Source of the DNA: CALKJU01 sp035326425
GTDB taxonomy: Bacteria > Pseudomonadota > Alphaproteobacteria > Geminicoccales > Geminicoccaceae
NCBI GenBank assembly: GCA_035326425.1
Contig: DAOLFG010000009.1
Location: 1-64,000, forward strand
Reading direction: 5' to 3'
DNA: 64,000 nucleotides
This document shows positions 15,279 to 24,635 of the stretch, one piece after another. Under the pieces are notes generated by a model. That model did no database searches, was not told where the DNA came from, and worked only from the letters and a program-made list of their open reading frames with translations. The position numbers and the translations under genes are program-made. Position 1 is the stretch's first letter, and each line of letters opens with the position of its first letter.

Positions 15279-16066
15279 AGCCCGCCTCTCTCCGTGGTTG
15301 CGCCCGAGAGAACCTCGTGCAGCCTCTCGAGCCAGTCCAGCACCGCCGCGACGCCGGCAAAGGCCAGCCTCGCCGCGGTGGGGCGCGGCGCTCCCACCCT
15401 GGCCGTGGCGCCGCCGGCGGCGTTGACGACACGGAATCCGGCCTCGTCGGTGACGTCGTCGCCGAAGAACACCGGCAGCGCGCCGGTGAAGGGCGACCGG
15501 GCCATCAGGTCGGCGATGGCCCGGCCCTTGTCGCGCCCGACCGGCAGCAGCTCATCCACCATCTTGCCGTGGATGAGCTTCAGGCCGCCGGCACTGGCGT
15601 CACGGATCGCCCCGGTCAACGCCTTCACCGCGGGCTCCGCCTCCGGCGCCTCGCGGTAGTGCAGCGCCAGGGTCAGGCCCTTGTCCTCCAGCCGCAGGCC
15701 CGGCCACGACCGCTCGAAGGCCGCCAGTCGCGGCCGCGCCTCCGCCAGCTCGGCAGCGCAGGCCAGCGACGGCGCCATCTCGCCGTCGAGACGCATCTCG
15801 AAGCCGTGCAGCCCCGCCACCGACAGCCGCAACGGCGCCAGGTAGTGATCGATCACCGCCACGCGCCGGCCCGTCACGATGGCGAGTCGGCCGCCCAGGA
15901 GCTGCGACAGCGAGGCCAGCAGCGGCACGAGGCCGGGCGCCGGCCGTACCGCGTCCGGCTCCGGCGCCAGCTCGACGAGCGTGCCGTCGAAATCGAGGAA
16001 CAATGCCGGGCGAGTGCCTCCGGCCACCAAATCGAGGATCCGATCGAGCGAATCCGGTTGCTGCAT
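15275..16066 (-). CDS. otsB: Trehalose-6-phosphate phosphatase
   Basis: HAD-family phosphatase that converts trehalose-6-phosphate to trehalose; 263 aa. The nucleophile motif is LFLDFDGTLVELAPEPDAV (about residues 22-40). Motif II region is LAIVTGRRVAVIDHYL, and the conserved LAGLHGFEMR and PVFFGDDVTDEAGFRVV (motif IV acidic residues, about residue 200) follow. First gene of the otsB-GH15-otsA operon; it overlaps the GH15 start by ATGA. Divergent from ygfZ with about 70 nt between the start codons, which must hold promoters for both. Confidence 0.95.
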   Translation of the reverse strand: MQQPDSLDRILDLVAGGTRPALFLDFDGTLVELAPEPDAVRPAPGLVPLLASLSQLLGGRLAIVTGRRVAVIDHYLAPLRLSVAGLHGFEMRLDGEMAPSLACAAELAEARPRLAAFERSWPGLRLEDKGLTLALHYREAPEAEPAVKALTGAIRDASAGGLKLIHGKMVDELLPVGRDKGRAIADLMARSPFTGALPVFFGDDVTDEAGFRVVNAAGGATARVGAPRPTAARLAFAGVAAVLDWLERLHEVLSGATTERGGL

Positions 16067-16135
16067 GCGAACGCCCCTTGTGCAGCGACGTCTCCCGACC
16101 GAACTTCCAGGCCGCGACCTAGCACGGGGAGGTCG

Positions 16136-17029
16136 ATGAAGGCGACCGGCTATGTGCTCCTGGACGACCGCGGCGTGCTGGCGCTGGGCGGGGCCGACGC
16201 GCGCGACTTCCTGCAGGGGCTCGTCTCCAACGATCTGCGGCTCCTGTCGCCCGAACGGGCGGTCTACGCGGCCCTGCTCACGCCGCAGGGCAAATATCTG
16301 TTCGATTTCATCGCCTTCGAGCAGGGCGATGCGATCCTGCTCGATGTCGAGGCGGCACGCTGCCAGGAGCTTCTGCGCCGGCTGGTGATGTACCGCCTCA
16401 GGGCCAAGGTCACGATCGAGGACCGTTCGGCGGACCTGCGCGTCCTGGTGGTCGTCGGTATGCAGGAGGAAGCGGAGCGGGGGCGCGCAAGCTCTTGGGA
16501 AGGCGGCGTTGTCGCCGTCGATCCTCGCGTGGCGGAGCTGGGAGGCCGCGCCATCGTCCCGCTCTCGCGCTTGGCGGGGCTGCCGCTCGAGCCCATGCCC
16601 CGGCGCGTCTACGACGAGCTGCGCCTGTCGCTCGGCGTGCCGGAATCCTCGACGGATCTCGTCGTACAGAAATCCCTGCTGCTGGAGAGCAACTTCGTCG
16701 AGCTGGCCGGCGTGTCCTTCGACAAGGGCTGCTATGTCGGCCAGGAGCTGACCGCGCGGACGAAGTACCGTGCGCTGGTGCGCAAGCGGCTGCTGCCGGT
16801 GGTGGTCGAAGGCCCCCTTCCAGAGCCCGGCACGCCACTGATGCTGGCCGGCCGGGAGGCGGGCGAGATGCGCTCGGGCCTCGGCCAGCGCGGCATGGCG
16901 CTGGTGAGGCTGGAGGCGCTGGCCGGCGGCATGCCGGTGCTGCAGGCCGGCGACAGCCGGCTGAGGCCCGCGTGGCCGGAATGGCTGGGGCCGCCGCCCG
17001 GCACGGAAGCAAGCAGCGAAGGAGCCTGA
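16136..17029 (+). CDS. ygfZ: YgfZ/GcvT folate-binding protein (CAF17-like)
   Basis: Tetrahydrofolate-binding protein that supports iron-sulfur cluster assembly and repair. At 297 aa it starts MKATGYVLLDDRGVLALGG, followed by the GcvT-like segment DFLQGLVSNDLRLL. The family signature KGCYVGQELTAR (about residue 200) contains the functionally important cysteine. GGGGAGG lies just before the ATG. Its TGA stop shares two bases with the ATG of the M20 gene (TGATG), so the two are co-translated. Confidence 0.92.
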   Translation: MKATGYVLLDDRGVLALGGADARDFLQGLVSNDLRLLSPERAVYAALLTPQGKYLFDFIAFEQGDAILLDVEAARCQELLRRLVMYRLRAKVTIEDRSADLRVLVVVGMQEEAERGRASSWEGGVVAVDPRVAELGGRAIVPLSRLAGLPLEPMPRRVYDELRLSLGVPESSTDLVVQKSLLLESNFVELAGVSFDKGCYVGQELTARTKYRALVRKRLLPVVVEGPLPEPGTPLMLAGREAGEMRSGLGQRGMALVRLEALAGGMPVLQAGDSRLRPAWPEWLGPPPGTEASSEGA

Positions 17030-18216
17030 TGGTGCCGATCGTGAACCGGGTCGCCGGGTTGCAGGCGGAGATGACGGCGTGGCGGCGGCACCTGCATGCC
17101 CATCCCGAGCTGGGCTTCGAGGAGCATGGCACCTCGGCCTTCGTCGCCGACAAGCTGCGCGGCTTCGGCGTCGACGAGGTCCACACCGGCATGGCCGGCA
17201 CCGGCGTCGTCGGCGTGCTGCGCGCCGGCTCTGGCCGGCGCTCGATAGCCCTGCGCGCCGACATCGACGCCCTGCCGATCCACGAGCATACCGGGCTGGC
17301 CTGGGCCTCGACCCACCCCGGCCGGATGCATGCCTGCGGCCATGACGGTCACACCGCCATGCTGCTGGGCGCAGCGCGCTACCTCGCCGAGACCCGCAAT
17401 TTCGACGGCACGGTGCATCTGGTGTTCCAACCCGCCGAGGAGGTGGGAGGCTGCGACAGCGGCGGTGCCCGCATGCTCGCGGAGGGCCTGTTCGAGCGCT
17501 TCCCGTCCGAGGCGGTCTACGGCCTGCACAACCATCCGACGCCGGTCGGCAGCTTCGGCGTCCGTCCCGGGCCCGCGCTGGCGTCGAACGACGATTTCGT
17601 CCTCACGCTACGCGGCAAAGGCGGCCATGCCGCGCGGCCGCATCTCGGCCGCGACCCCCTGGCGGCCGGATGCCAGCTCGTGGCGGCCCTGCAGAACCTC
17701 GTGGCGCGCGAGCTCGACCCGCTCGACAGCGCAGTGGTCTCGGTGACCCGCTTCCACTGCGGTGGCGAGGCGCTCAACGTCATCGCCGGCAGCGCCGAGA
17801 TCGCCGGCACGATCCGCACCTTGCGCCCCGAAACCCGTGCCACCCTCGAGCGCCGTCTGCGCGAGATCGCCTCCGGCATCGAGGCGGCGACGGGCGTGAC
17901 GGTCGAGGTGGACTACCGGCGCGGCTATCCGCCTCTCCACAACCATGCCGCCGAGGCTTCGAAGGTGGCGGCGGTGGCGGCCGAGATCGTGGGCGACGGC
18001 AATGTCGATCCGGCGACGCCGCCGCTGATGGCGGCCGAGGACTTCGCCTTCATGCTGGAGCGCAAGCCCGGCGCCTATGTGCTCATGGGCATCGGCGGTG
18101 CCGACGAGGGCAAGTTCGTCCACACCCCGATCTACGACTTCAACGACGAGGCGCTGCCGATCGGTGCCAGCTACTGGGTGAGGCTGGTCGAGCGCTCGCT
18201 GCCCCGCAGCGGCTAG
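17029..18216 (+). CDS. M20 family amidohydrolase (hippurate hydrolase/N-acyl-amino-acid deacylase type)
   Basis: A 395-aa zinc peptidase/deacylase. Family features are WRRHLHAHPELGFEE (N-terminal), IALRADIDALPIHE, the metal site HACGHDGHTAMLLGAA (about residue 103), HLVFQPAEEVGG (catalytic Glu region) and NVIAGSAEIAGTIRTL in the dimerization part. The last metal-ligand region is MAAEDFAFMLE. Cytosolic, no signal peptide. Substrate is probably an N-acyl or N-carbamoyl amino acid, which cannot be refined from sequence. Overlaps ygfZ by one base; convergent to dxs. Confidence 0.92.
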   Translation: MVPIVNRVAGLQAEMTAWRRHLHAHPELGFEEHGTSAFVADKLRGFGVDEVHTGMAGTGVVGVLRAGSGRRSIALRADIDALPIHEHTGLAWASTHPGRMHACGHDGHTAMLLGAARYLAETRNFDGTVHLVFQPAEEVGGCDSGGARMLAEGLFERFPSEAVYGLHNHPTPVGSFGVRPGPALASNDDFVLTLRGKGGHAARPHLGRDPLAAGCQLVAALQNLVARELDPLDSAVVSVTRFHCGGEALNVIAGSAEIAGTIRTLRPETRATLERRLREIASGIEAATGVTVEVDYRRGYPPLHNHAAEASKVAAVAAEIVGDGNVDPATPPLMAAEDFAFMLERKPGAYVLMGIGGADEGKFVHTPIYDFNDEALPIGASYWVRLVERSLPRSG

Positions 18217-18244
18217 GCACCAGGGCGCCGCGCCACGGCGCCGA

Positions 18245-20164
18245 TCAGACTGCCGCCGACCGGCCGCCCACCCTCGCCTCGCCCACCGCCCGCAGCGCCG
18301 CCGCCACGATCCCGTCGGCGTTGAGGCCGGCCTCGGCATACTGCCCCGCCGGCGTGCCGTGGTCGATGAAGCGGTCCGGCAGGGTGAGGCTGCGCAGCCG
18401 CGGCCGGCCGCTGTCGAGCAGGCCGGCGTCCAGCATGTGCTGCTGCACGAAGCTGCCGAAGCCGCCGACCGAGCCCTCCTCGACGGTCAGCACCAGCTGG
18501 TGCTCGCGCGCCAGCAGGCGGATCAGGGCCTCGTCCAGCGGCTTGGCGAAGCGGGCATCCGCCACCGTCGTCGACAGGCCGCGCGCGGTCAACTCGTCGG
18601 CGGCCCTCAGGCACTCGGCCAGCCTGCCGCCATAGGACAGGAGCGCCACCCGCGAGCCCTCGCGCAGCACGCGGCCCTTGCCGATCTCCAGCGGCACGCC
18701 GCTGTCGGGCAGCTCGAGCCCCCAGCCCTCGCCGCGCGGATAGCGGAAGGCGATGGGGCCGGCATCGTGGCGGGCGGCGGTCGCCACCATGTGGACCAGC
18801 TCGACCTCGTCGGCCGCCGCCATCAGCACGAATCCCGGCAGGCATCCGAGATAGGCGATGTCGAAGCTGCCGGCATGGGTGGCGCCGTCGGCGCCGACGA
18901 GGCCGGCGCGGTCGATGGCGAAGCGCACAGGGAGAGCCTGGATCGCCACGTCGTGCACGACCTGGTCGTAGGCCCGCTGCAGGAAGGTCGAGTAGATGGC
19001 GCAGAACGGCCGGAAGCCCTCGGTGGCGAGGCCGGCGGCGAAGGTCACGGCGTGCTGCTCGGCGATGCCGACGTCGAAGCAGCGCTCGGGAAATGCCTTG
19101 CCGAACAGGTTGAGGCCGGTGCCCGAGGGCATGGCGGCATTGATCGCGACGATGCGGTCGTCGACCTCGGCCTCCTTCGTCAGCGCCCTGGCGAACACCG
19201 AGGTATAGGACGGCGCGTTGCTCTTGCCGGCGTGCTGGGCGCCGGTGGCGACGTTGAACTTGTTGACGCCGTGATACTTGTCCTCGGCGGCCTCGGCCGG
19301 CGGGTAGCCCTTGCCCTTCTGCGTCACGACGTGGATCAGCACCGGCCCGCGCTCGGCATCGTCGCGGACGTTCTCCAGCACCGGCAGCAGGTGGTCGAGA
19401 TTGTGGCCGTCGAGCGGGCCGATGTAGTAGAAGCCCAGCTCCTCGAACAGCGTGCCGCCGGCCGCCATGCCGCGGGCATATTCCTCGGCGCGCTGGGCGG
19501 CCTTCTGCAGCGGCTTGGGGAAGCTGCTGGCCAGCTGCTTGGCGACGTGGCGGAAGCTGCGGTACTGCTGCGAGGCGATCACCCGCGACAGGTAGTTGCT
19601 CATCGCCCCGACCGGCCGGGCGATCGACATGTCGTTGTCGTTCAGCACCACGACGAGACGGGCCTTCATCGTCCCGGCGTTGTTCATGGCCTCGTAGGCC
19701 ATGCCGGCGCTCATCGCCCCGTCGCCGATGACGCAGACGACATTGCGCTCGACCTCGTCGAGCCTGGCCGCCACCGCCATGCCGAGGCCGGCCGAGATCG
19801 AGGTCGAGCTGTGGGCGGCGCCGAACGGGTCGTAGCGGCTCTCGCTGCGCCGGGTGAAGCCGGAAAGACCGCCCGGCTGGCGCAGCGTGCGGATGCGGTC
19901 GCGGCGGCCGGTGAGGATCTTGTGGGGATAGGCCTGGTGGCCGACGTCCCAGATCAGCCGGTCCTCGGGGGTGCGGAAGACATAGTGGAGCGCCACCGAC
20001 AGCTCGACCACGCCGAGCCCGGCGCCGAGATGACCGCCGGTCACCGACACCGCGTCGATGGTCTCGTGCCGCAGCTCGTCGGCGAGCTGCCGGAGCTGGC
20101 TCCTGTCGAGTCGGCGCAGGTCGTCCGGCTCGCGCACCAGGTCGAGAAGCGGCGTCTCGCTCAT
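18245..20164 (-). CDS. dxs: 1-deoxy-D-xylulose-5-phosphate synthase
   Basis: Thiamine-diphosphate enzyme that condenses pyruvate and glyceraldehyde-3-phosphate, first step of the MEP isoprenoid pathway; 639 aa. Starts MSETPLLDLVREPDDLRRL. Motifs include SVTGGHLGAGLGVVELSVAL, DVGHQAYPHKILTGRRD, the ThDP motif CVIGDGAMSAGMAYEAMNNA (about residue 150) and RCFDVGIAEQHAVTFAAGLA (catalytic Glu, about residue 365). The codons upstream of this ATG are not homologous. Last gene of HDAC-xseB-ispA-dxs, where the next alphaproteobacterial gene, tlyA, is absent. Confidence 0.97.
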   Translation of the reverse strand: MSETPLLDLVREPDDLRRLDRSQLRQLADELRHETIDAVSVTGGHLGAGLGVVELSVALHYVFRTPEDRLIWDVGHQAYPHKILTGRRDRIRTLRQPGGLSGFTRRSESRYDPFGAAHSSTSISAGLGMAVAARLDEVERNVVCVIGDGAMSAGMAYEAMNNAGTMKARLVVVLNDNDMSIARPVGAMSNYLSRVIASQQYRSFRHVAKQLASSFPKPLQKAAQRAEEYARGMAAGGTLFEELGFYYIGPLDGHNLDHLLPVLENVRDDAERGPVLIHVVTQKGKGYPPAEAAEDKYHGVNKFNVATGAQHAGKSNAPSYTSVFARALTKEAEVDDRIVAINAAMPSGTGLNLFGKAFPERCFDVGIAEQHAVTFAAGLATEGFRPFCAIYSTFLQRAYDQVVHDVAIQALPVRFAIDRAGLVGADGATHAGSFDIAYLGCLPGFVLMAAADEVELVHMVATAARHDAGPIAFRYPRGEGWGLELPDSGVPLEIGKGRVLREGSRVALLSYGGRLAECLRAADELTARGLSTTVADARFAKPLDEALIRLLAREHQLVLTVEEGSVGGFGSFVQQHMLDAGLLDSGRPRLRSLTLPDRFIDHGTPAGQYAEAGLNADGIVAAALRAVGEARVGGRSAAV

Positions 20165-20192
20165 GTCGTGAAACTGTCCAAACCGCAGTCCG

Positions 20193-21080
20193 TCAAACGC
20201 GACGGTTGATGACAAAGGTAAACAGCTCGCGTAACAGCGTGCTCTTCCGCCCCCAAATGTCAAGCTGCGCCGAGCCGTGCGTCTCCAGCTCGGCGAGCTT
20301 GCGCTTGGCACCCGCGATGCCGAACGCGCGCACGAAGGTGGCCTTGTCGGCGGCGACGTCCAGCCGGCTGTCCTTGCCGGTGATCGAGGCATCGCCCTCG
20401 ACGTCGAGCAGGTCGTCGGAAATCTGGTAGGCGAGGCCGAGATCGGCGGCATAGGCCGCGACCGCCTTCCGGCCGGCCTCGTCCAGCCCGCCCAGCCGAG
20501 CCCCGGCATCGCAGGCGAAGGCGATGATCGCCCCGGTCTTCAGCCCCTCGACAAAGGCGATGCGATCGGCATCGGCCTCGGCACCCTCGCCCTCGAGATC
20601 GAGCAGCTGGCCGCCGCACATGCCGGCGGCACCGGCGGCGCGTGCCAGGCCCAGCGCCATCTCGCAGCGCATCGCCGTCCCGGCCGGCCAGTCGTCGCGC
20701 GCCAGCACCTCGAAGGCCAGCGTCAGCAGCGCGTCGCCTGCCAGGATGGCCTCGGCCTCGCCGAACGCCTTGTGGCAGGCGGGCTTGCCGCGGCGCAGCG
20801 TCGCGTCGTCCATGGCCGGCAGGTCGTCGTGGATCAGCGAGTAGGCATGCACCAGCTCGATCGCGGCACCGATGCGTGTCACCGCCGCCGGCTCGGCGCG
20901 GCCGAGATCCGCCGTCGCCGCCACCAGCAGTGGCCGGAAGCGCTTGCCGCCACCCAGCGTCGCATAGCGCATCGCCTGGCCGAGCCGTCCCAGCGGCCCG
21001 TCCCCGACCGGCAGCAGCCGGTCCAATTCCTGCTCGGTGGCGACGGCGACCGCCGCCATGCGCTCGGCGAGCATGGTCAC
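20193..21080 (-). CDS. ispA: Farnesyl/geranylgeranyl diphosphate synthase (IspA type)
   Basis: Short-chain polyprenyl synthase that elongates DMAPP with IPP; about 295 aa. First Asp-rich motif is SLIHDDLPAMDDATLRRGKP (about residue 87) and second is QISDDLLDVEGD (about 225). GGGKRFRPLL is the IPP-binding region. The start is either GTG at 21080, which overlaps the xseB stop as GTGA, or ATG at 21074. Both give nearly the same protein; I chose the coupled one. Product chain length is not certain from sequence. Located between xseB and dxs, the usual MEP-linked operon. Confidence 0.94.
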   Translation of the reverse strand: MTMLAERMAAVAVATEQELDRLLPVGDGPLGRLGQAMRYATLGGGKRFRPLLVAATADLGRAEPAAVTRIGAAIELVHAYSLIHDDLPAMDDATLRRGKPACHKAFGEAEAILAGDALLTLAFEVLARDDWPAGTAMRCEMALGLARAAGAAGMCGGQLLDLEGEGAEADADRIAFVEGLKTGAIIAFACDAGARLGGLDEAGRKAVAAYAADLGLAYQISDDLLDVEGDASITGKDSRLDVAADKATFVRAFGIAGAKRKLAELETHGSAQLDIWGRKSTLLRELFTFVINRRV

Positions 21081-21349
21081 GAGACCGGATCGAGCGGCGT
21101 CAGCCTGGCCTTGCCGTCGGAATCGAAGGTCAGCTTGTCGACGCGCATCTGCGCCTGGCGCAGCTTCTCGGCACAGTGCTGGCGCAGCAACGTGCCGCGC
21201 TCGTAGGCGCCGATCGAGCTCTCGAGGTCGAGCTGGCCGCGCTCCAGGCCCTGCACGATGCCTTCGAGCTCGGCCAGCGCCTCCTCGAAGCTCATCGCCG
21301 AGATGGCTTTCCCGGCGGTATCCTCCTTGCCGACGAACGGCTCGGCCAT
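21077..21349 (-). CDS. xseB: Exodeoxyribonuclease VII small subunit
   Basis: Small subunit of ExoVII, 90 aa. It consists of a short helical hairpin: MSFEEALAELEGIVQGLERG followed by LDLESSIGAYERGTLLRQHC, the family signature. It assembles along XseA helices and is needed for single-strand exonuclease activity. Sits 3 nt after the deacetylase gene and overlaps ispA by 4 nt. Confidence 0.95.
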   Translation of the reverse strand: MAEPFVGKEDTAGKAISAMSFEEALAELEGIVQGLERGQLDLESSIGAYERGTLLRQHCAEKLRQAQMRVDKLTFDSDGKARLTPLDPVS

Positions 21350-21352
21350 GGC

Positions 21353-22279
21353 TCAGCCTCCGAGAGCGTTGAGATGGGCGACGACGCTGCGGCCCAGCGC
21401 CGGCGGATCGTAGCCGCCCTCCAGCACCGAGACGACGCGTCCCTGCGCGTGCCGGTCGGCGAGGCGGCGCAGCTCGCCCGTCGCCCAGGCGAAATCGGCC
21501 TCGACCAGCCGCATCTGCGCCAGCGGGTCGGCCTCGTGGGCATCGAAGCCGGCCGAGATCATCACCAGCTCGGGTTTCCAGGCGTCGATCGCCGGCAGCA
21601 CGTGGCGCTCGACATCCTGCCGCCACGCCGCCGAGCCGGTCCCGGGCGGCTGCGGCCGGTTCAGGACGTTGCGATGCGCCCCGGTCTCGCCGGTGTGGCC
21701 GGTGCCCGGATAGAGCGGCGACTGGTGGGTCGAGACGTAGAGCGTGTCCGGGTCGCTCCAGAAGATCTCCTGCGTGCCGTTGCCGTGGTGCACGTCGAAA
21801 TCGAAGATCGCGATCTTGCGCAGCCCGTGGACATGCCGCGCCTGCAAGGCACCCACGGCGATGTTGTTGAACAGGCAGAAGCCCATGGCGGTGTCGGACT
21901 CGGCATGGTGTCCGGGCGGACGCATGGCGCAGAAGGCCGCCCTCGCCTCGCCCGCCACCACCGCATCGACGGCCGCGCAGGCAGCTCCGGCCGCTCGCAA
22001 CGCCGCCTCGCCCGAGGCCGGCGACATCGCGGTGTCGGCATCGAGGCGCCGATAGCCGCTTGCCGGCACCGCCGCCAGGATGTCCTCGACATAGCTCCCC
22101 GGATGGGCCCGGCGAATCTGGTCCGGCTCGGCCGGCAGCGCCTCCCGCCTGACCAGCCCGGCTATGCCGGCAGCGGCGACGGCGGCCTCGATGGCGCGCA
22201 TGCGGACCGGCGCCTCGGGGTGACCAGGCCCCGGATCGTGCGCGGCGGCGACCGGATGGGTGAGATAGAGCAGGGTCAA
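21353..22279 (-). CDS. Histone-deacetylase-family protein (HDAC/acetoin utilization/acetylpolyamine hydrolase)
   Basis: Zinc-dependent deacetylase of the class II HDAC-like type, 308 aa. Visible features are FCAMRPPGHHAESDTAMGFC (tandem His of the charge relay, about residue 135), IAIFDFDVHHGNGTQEIF (zinc ligands Asp/His, about 175), VMISAGFDAHEADPLAQM (second zinc Asp, about 255) and VLEGGYDPPALGRSV. Substrate may be acetyl-lysine or acetylpolyamine. First gene of a typical alphaproteobacterial run with xseB, ispA and dxs; the preceding UvrD-like gene ends 70 nt upstream. Confidence 0.93.
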   Translation of the reverse strand: MTLLYLTHPVAAAHDPGPGHPEAPVRMRAIEAAVAAAGIAGLVRREALPAEPDQIRRAHPGSYVEDILAAVPASGYRRLDADTAMSPASGEAALRAAGAACAAVDAVVAGEARAAFCAMRPPGHHAESDTAMGFCLFNNIAVGALQARHVHGLRKIAIFDFDVHHGNGTQEIFWSDPDTLYVSTHQSPLYPGTGHTGETGAHRNVLNRPQPPGTGSAAWRQDVERHVLPAIDAWKPELVMISAGFDAHEADPLAQMRLVEADFAWATGELRRLADRHAQGRVVSVLEGGYDPPALGRSVVAHLNALGG

Positions 22280-22349
22280 GGACGAGCGTTCCGCAGGATT
22301 GACGGCGTTATCGGCGCTGCTAGCCGGGGTTGCAAGGCCGCGGCACCGC

Positions 22350-24635
22350 TCAGACCGGCTGGACGAAGCTGTCCACCACCTTCTTGGTGCCGGCCTTCTC
22401 GAAGGCGATCTCGAGCCGGTCGCCGTCGACCACCTGGATGGCGCCGTAGCCGAACTTGTCGTGGAAGATGCGCTGGCCGACCGTGAACTTGCGGCTGCCC
22501 GGCGGCGGCCGGGTGGTCAGGATCTCGGCCTTGCCTTCGATGAGCTTGCCCTTGCCGGGCAGCCGGCTGCCGCGGGCGAAGGGGGCGGCGTCGAACATCG
22601 GCTCGAAATCGGGGCGGGTCGTCGGATTGCGGAACAGGTGCTCGATGTGCCCCTCGGGTAGCTCGTCGACGAAGCGCGACGGGATGCTCGACGCCCACTG
22701 GCCGTAGACCCGGCGGTTGGCGGCGAAGCTGATGGTGCATTGGCGCCGCGCGCGGGTGATGCCGACATAGGCCAGCCGTCGCTCCTCCTCCAGCGCCTTG
22801 ACGCCGCCCTCGTCGATCGAGCGCTGGCTCGGGAACACCCCTTCCTCCCAGCCGGCGAGGAACACGCAGTCGAACTCCAGGCCCTTCGCACCATGCAGGG
22901 TCATGACGTTGGTCATGTCGCCCGAGGGATCGCTGGCATTGTCCATGACCAGCCCGACATGGTCGAGGAACGAGGTCAGGGTCTCGAACTCCTCGAGCGC
23001 CTTGACCAGCTCCTTCAGGTTCTCCAGCCGGCCGGGCGCGTCCGGCGAGCGGTCCTGCTTCCACATCTCGGTGTAGCCGGACTCGTCCAGCACCATCTCG
23101 GCGAGGTCGCGCGGCCCGCGCTGGCCGGCGGCGGCGCGCCAGCGGTCGAAATCGTCGAGCAGCCGGGAAACGGCGTTGCGGGCACGGGCCGGCAGCTCGT
23201 CGGTGCCGGTCAGGCTGCGCGCAGCCACCATCAGGCTGCTCTCCTGCCGTCGCGCCGCCTCGCGCAAGGTTCGGAGCGCGCTGTCGCCGATGCCGCGGCG
23301 CGGCTGGTTGATGATGCGCTCGAGCGCCAGGTCGTCGTCGGGCTGGATGACGACACGCAGGTAGGCGACGGCGTCGCGCACCTCGGCGCGCTCGTAGAAG
23401 CGCAGGCCGCCGATCACCCGGTAGGGCAGCCCGATCTGGATGAATCGCTCCTCGAAGGCGCGGGTCTGGAAGCCGGCGCGCACCAGCACGGCGGTCTCGG
23501 CGAGCTTGCCGCCGTTGCGCTGCCAGGCCTCGATCTCGCCGCCGACGAACTGCGCCTCCTCGGTCTCGTCCCACAGCCCCGCGACGCGCACCTGCTGGCC
23601 CGACTCGTCCTCGGTCCACAAGGTCTTGCCGTGGCGGGCCTTGTTGCGGGCGATCAGGCCCGAGGCCGCACCCAGGATATGGCCCTTGGAGCGATAGTTG
23701 CGCTCCAGCCGGACGACCTGCGCGCCCGGGAAGTCCTCCTCGAAGCGCAGGATGTTGCCGACCTCGGCCCCCCGCCAGGAATAGATCGACTGGTCGTCGT
23801 CGCCGACGCAGGTAATGTTCTTGTGGTGCTGCGCCAGCAGCCGCAGCCAGAGATACTGGGCGACGTTGGTGTCCTGGTACTCGTCGACCAGGATGGCACG
23901 GAAGCGGCGCTGGTACTGCGCCAGCACGTCCGGCGCCTTCTGGAACAGCGCCAGGCCGTGCAGCAGCAGGTCGCCGAAGTCGCAGGCGTTCAGCGTCAGC
24001 AGGCGGTCCTGGTAGGCGGCATAGAGCTCGCAGGACTTGCCGAGCGCGAAGTCGCCGATCTCGCTCGCCGGCACCTGGTCGGGCCGCCAGCCGCGATCCT
24101 TCCAGCGCTGCAGGATGCCCAGCAGGACACGGGCGGGCCAGCGCCGGTCGTCGACATCGGCGGCGGCCGCCACCTGCTTGACCAGCCGCAGCTGGTCGTC
24201 GGTGTCGAGGATGGTGAAGCTGGGCTTCAGGCCCACCACCTCGGCATGGTGGCGCAGCATGCGGGCGCCGATGGCGTGGAAGGTGCCGAGCCACATGCCC
24301 TGCACGCCGCGGCCGATCAGCTGCTCGACGCGGTGCGCCATCTCGCGCGCCGCCTTGTTGGTGAAGGTGACGGCCAGCACCTCGCCCGGCCGGGCGCGGC
24401 CGGTGACCAGCAGGTGCGCCAGCCTGGCCGTCAGCACGCGCGTCTTGCCGGTGCCGGCGCCGGCCAGCACCAGCAGCGGGCCATCCGGGGCCGTCACGGC
24501 CTCGCGCTGCTGCGGGTTCAGGCGGGCGAGATGGGCAGGCTCGTGCGGCTCGACGATCGACAAGGCAGGTCTCGGCTGTTCCTCGCCGCCCGATATGCCC
24601 CCCAATGCCGCCCGAGGCAATGCGCCGGCGGTCAC
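22350..24635 (-). CDS. uvrD: ATP-dependent DNA helicase, UvrD/PcrA/Rep family
   Basis: Superfamily 1A 3'-5' helicase of 761 aa, with the usual motifs. They are LNPQQREAV (Q motif), LVLAGAGTGKTRVLTARLAH (Walker A, about residue 55), VTFTNKAAREM, DEYQDTNVAQYLWLRLLA (motif II), CVGDDDQSIYSWRGAEV (motif III), VMTLHGAKGLEFDCVFLAGW (motif V) and RRLAYVGITRARRQC (motif VI). A C-terminal Tudor-like tail (VGQRIFHDKFGYGAI) resembles PcrA. The GTG start at 24635 overlaps the stop of the degenerate ABC gene as GTGA, so translation is coupled to that unusual operon. Confidence 0.93.
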   Translation of the reverse strand: MTAGALPRAALGGISGGEEQPRPALSIVEPHEPAHLARLNPQQREAVTAPDGPLLVLAGAGTGKTRVLTARLAHLLVTGRARPGEVLAVTFTNKAAREMAHRVEQLIGRGVQGMWLGTFHAIGARMLRHHAEVVGLKPSFTILDTDDQLRLVKQVAAAADVDDRRWPARVLLGILQRWKDRGWRPDQVPASEIGDFALGKSCELYAAYQDRLLTLNACDFGDLLLHGLALFQKAPDVLAQYQRRFRAILVDEYQDTNVAQYLWLRLLAQHHKNITCVGDDDQSIYSWRGAEVGNILRFEEDFPGAQVVRLERNYRSKGHILGAASGLIARNKARHGKTLWTEDESGQQVRVAGLWDETEEAQFVGGEIEAWQRNGGKLAETAVLVRAGFQTRAFEERFIQIGLPYRVIGGLRFYERAEVRDAVAYLRVVIQPDDDLALERIINQPRRGIGDSALRTLREAARRQESSLMVAARSLTGTDELPARARNAVSRLLDDFDRWRAAAGQRGPRDLAEMVLDESGYTEMWKQDRSPDAPGRLENLKELVKALEEFETLTSFLDHVGLVMDNASDPSGDMTNVMTLHGAKGLEFDCVFLAGWEEGVFPSQRSIDEGGVKALEEERRLAYVGITRARRQCTISFAANRRVYGQWASSIPSRFVDELPEGHIEHLFRNPTTRPDFEPMFDAAPFARGSRLPGKGKLIEGKAEILTTRPPPGSRKFTVGQRIFHDKFGYGAIQVVDGDRLEIAFEKAGTKKVVDSFVQPV

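Noticed and set aside
12082..15432. One 1116-codon open frame that seems to fuse a long upstream protein to OtsA
   Set aside because: Only the part after the ATG at 13479 is OtsA; the upstream stretch is the out-of-frame shadow of the GH15 and otsB genes.
13557..15659. A 700-codon open frame on the plus strand, antisense to the GH15 and otsB genes
   Set aside because: The minus strand encodes clearly recognisable GH15 and OtsB proteins. The plus-strand frame is open only because of high third-position GC and has low-complexity, unrecognisable translation.
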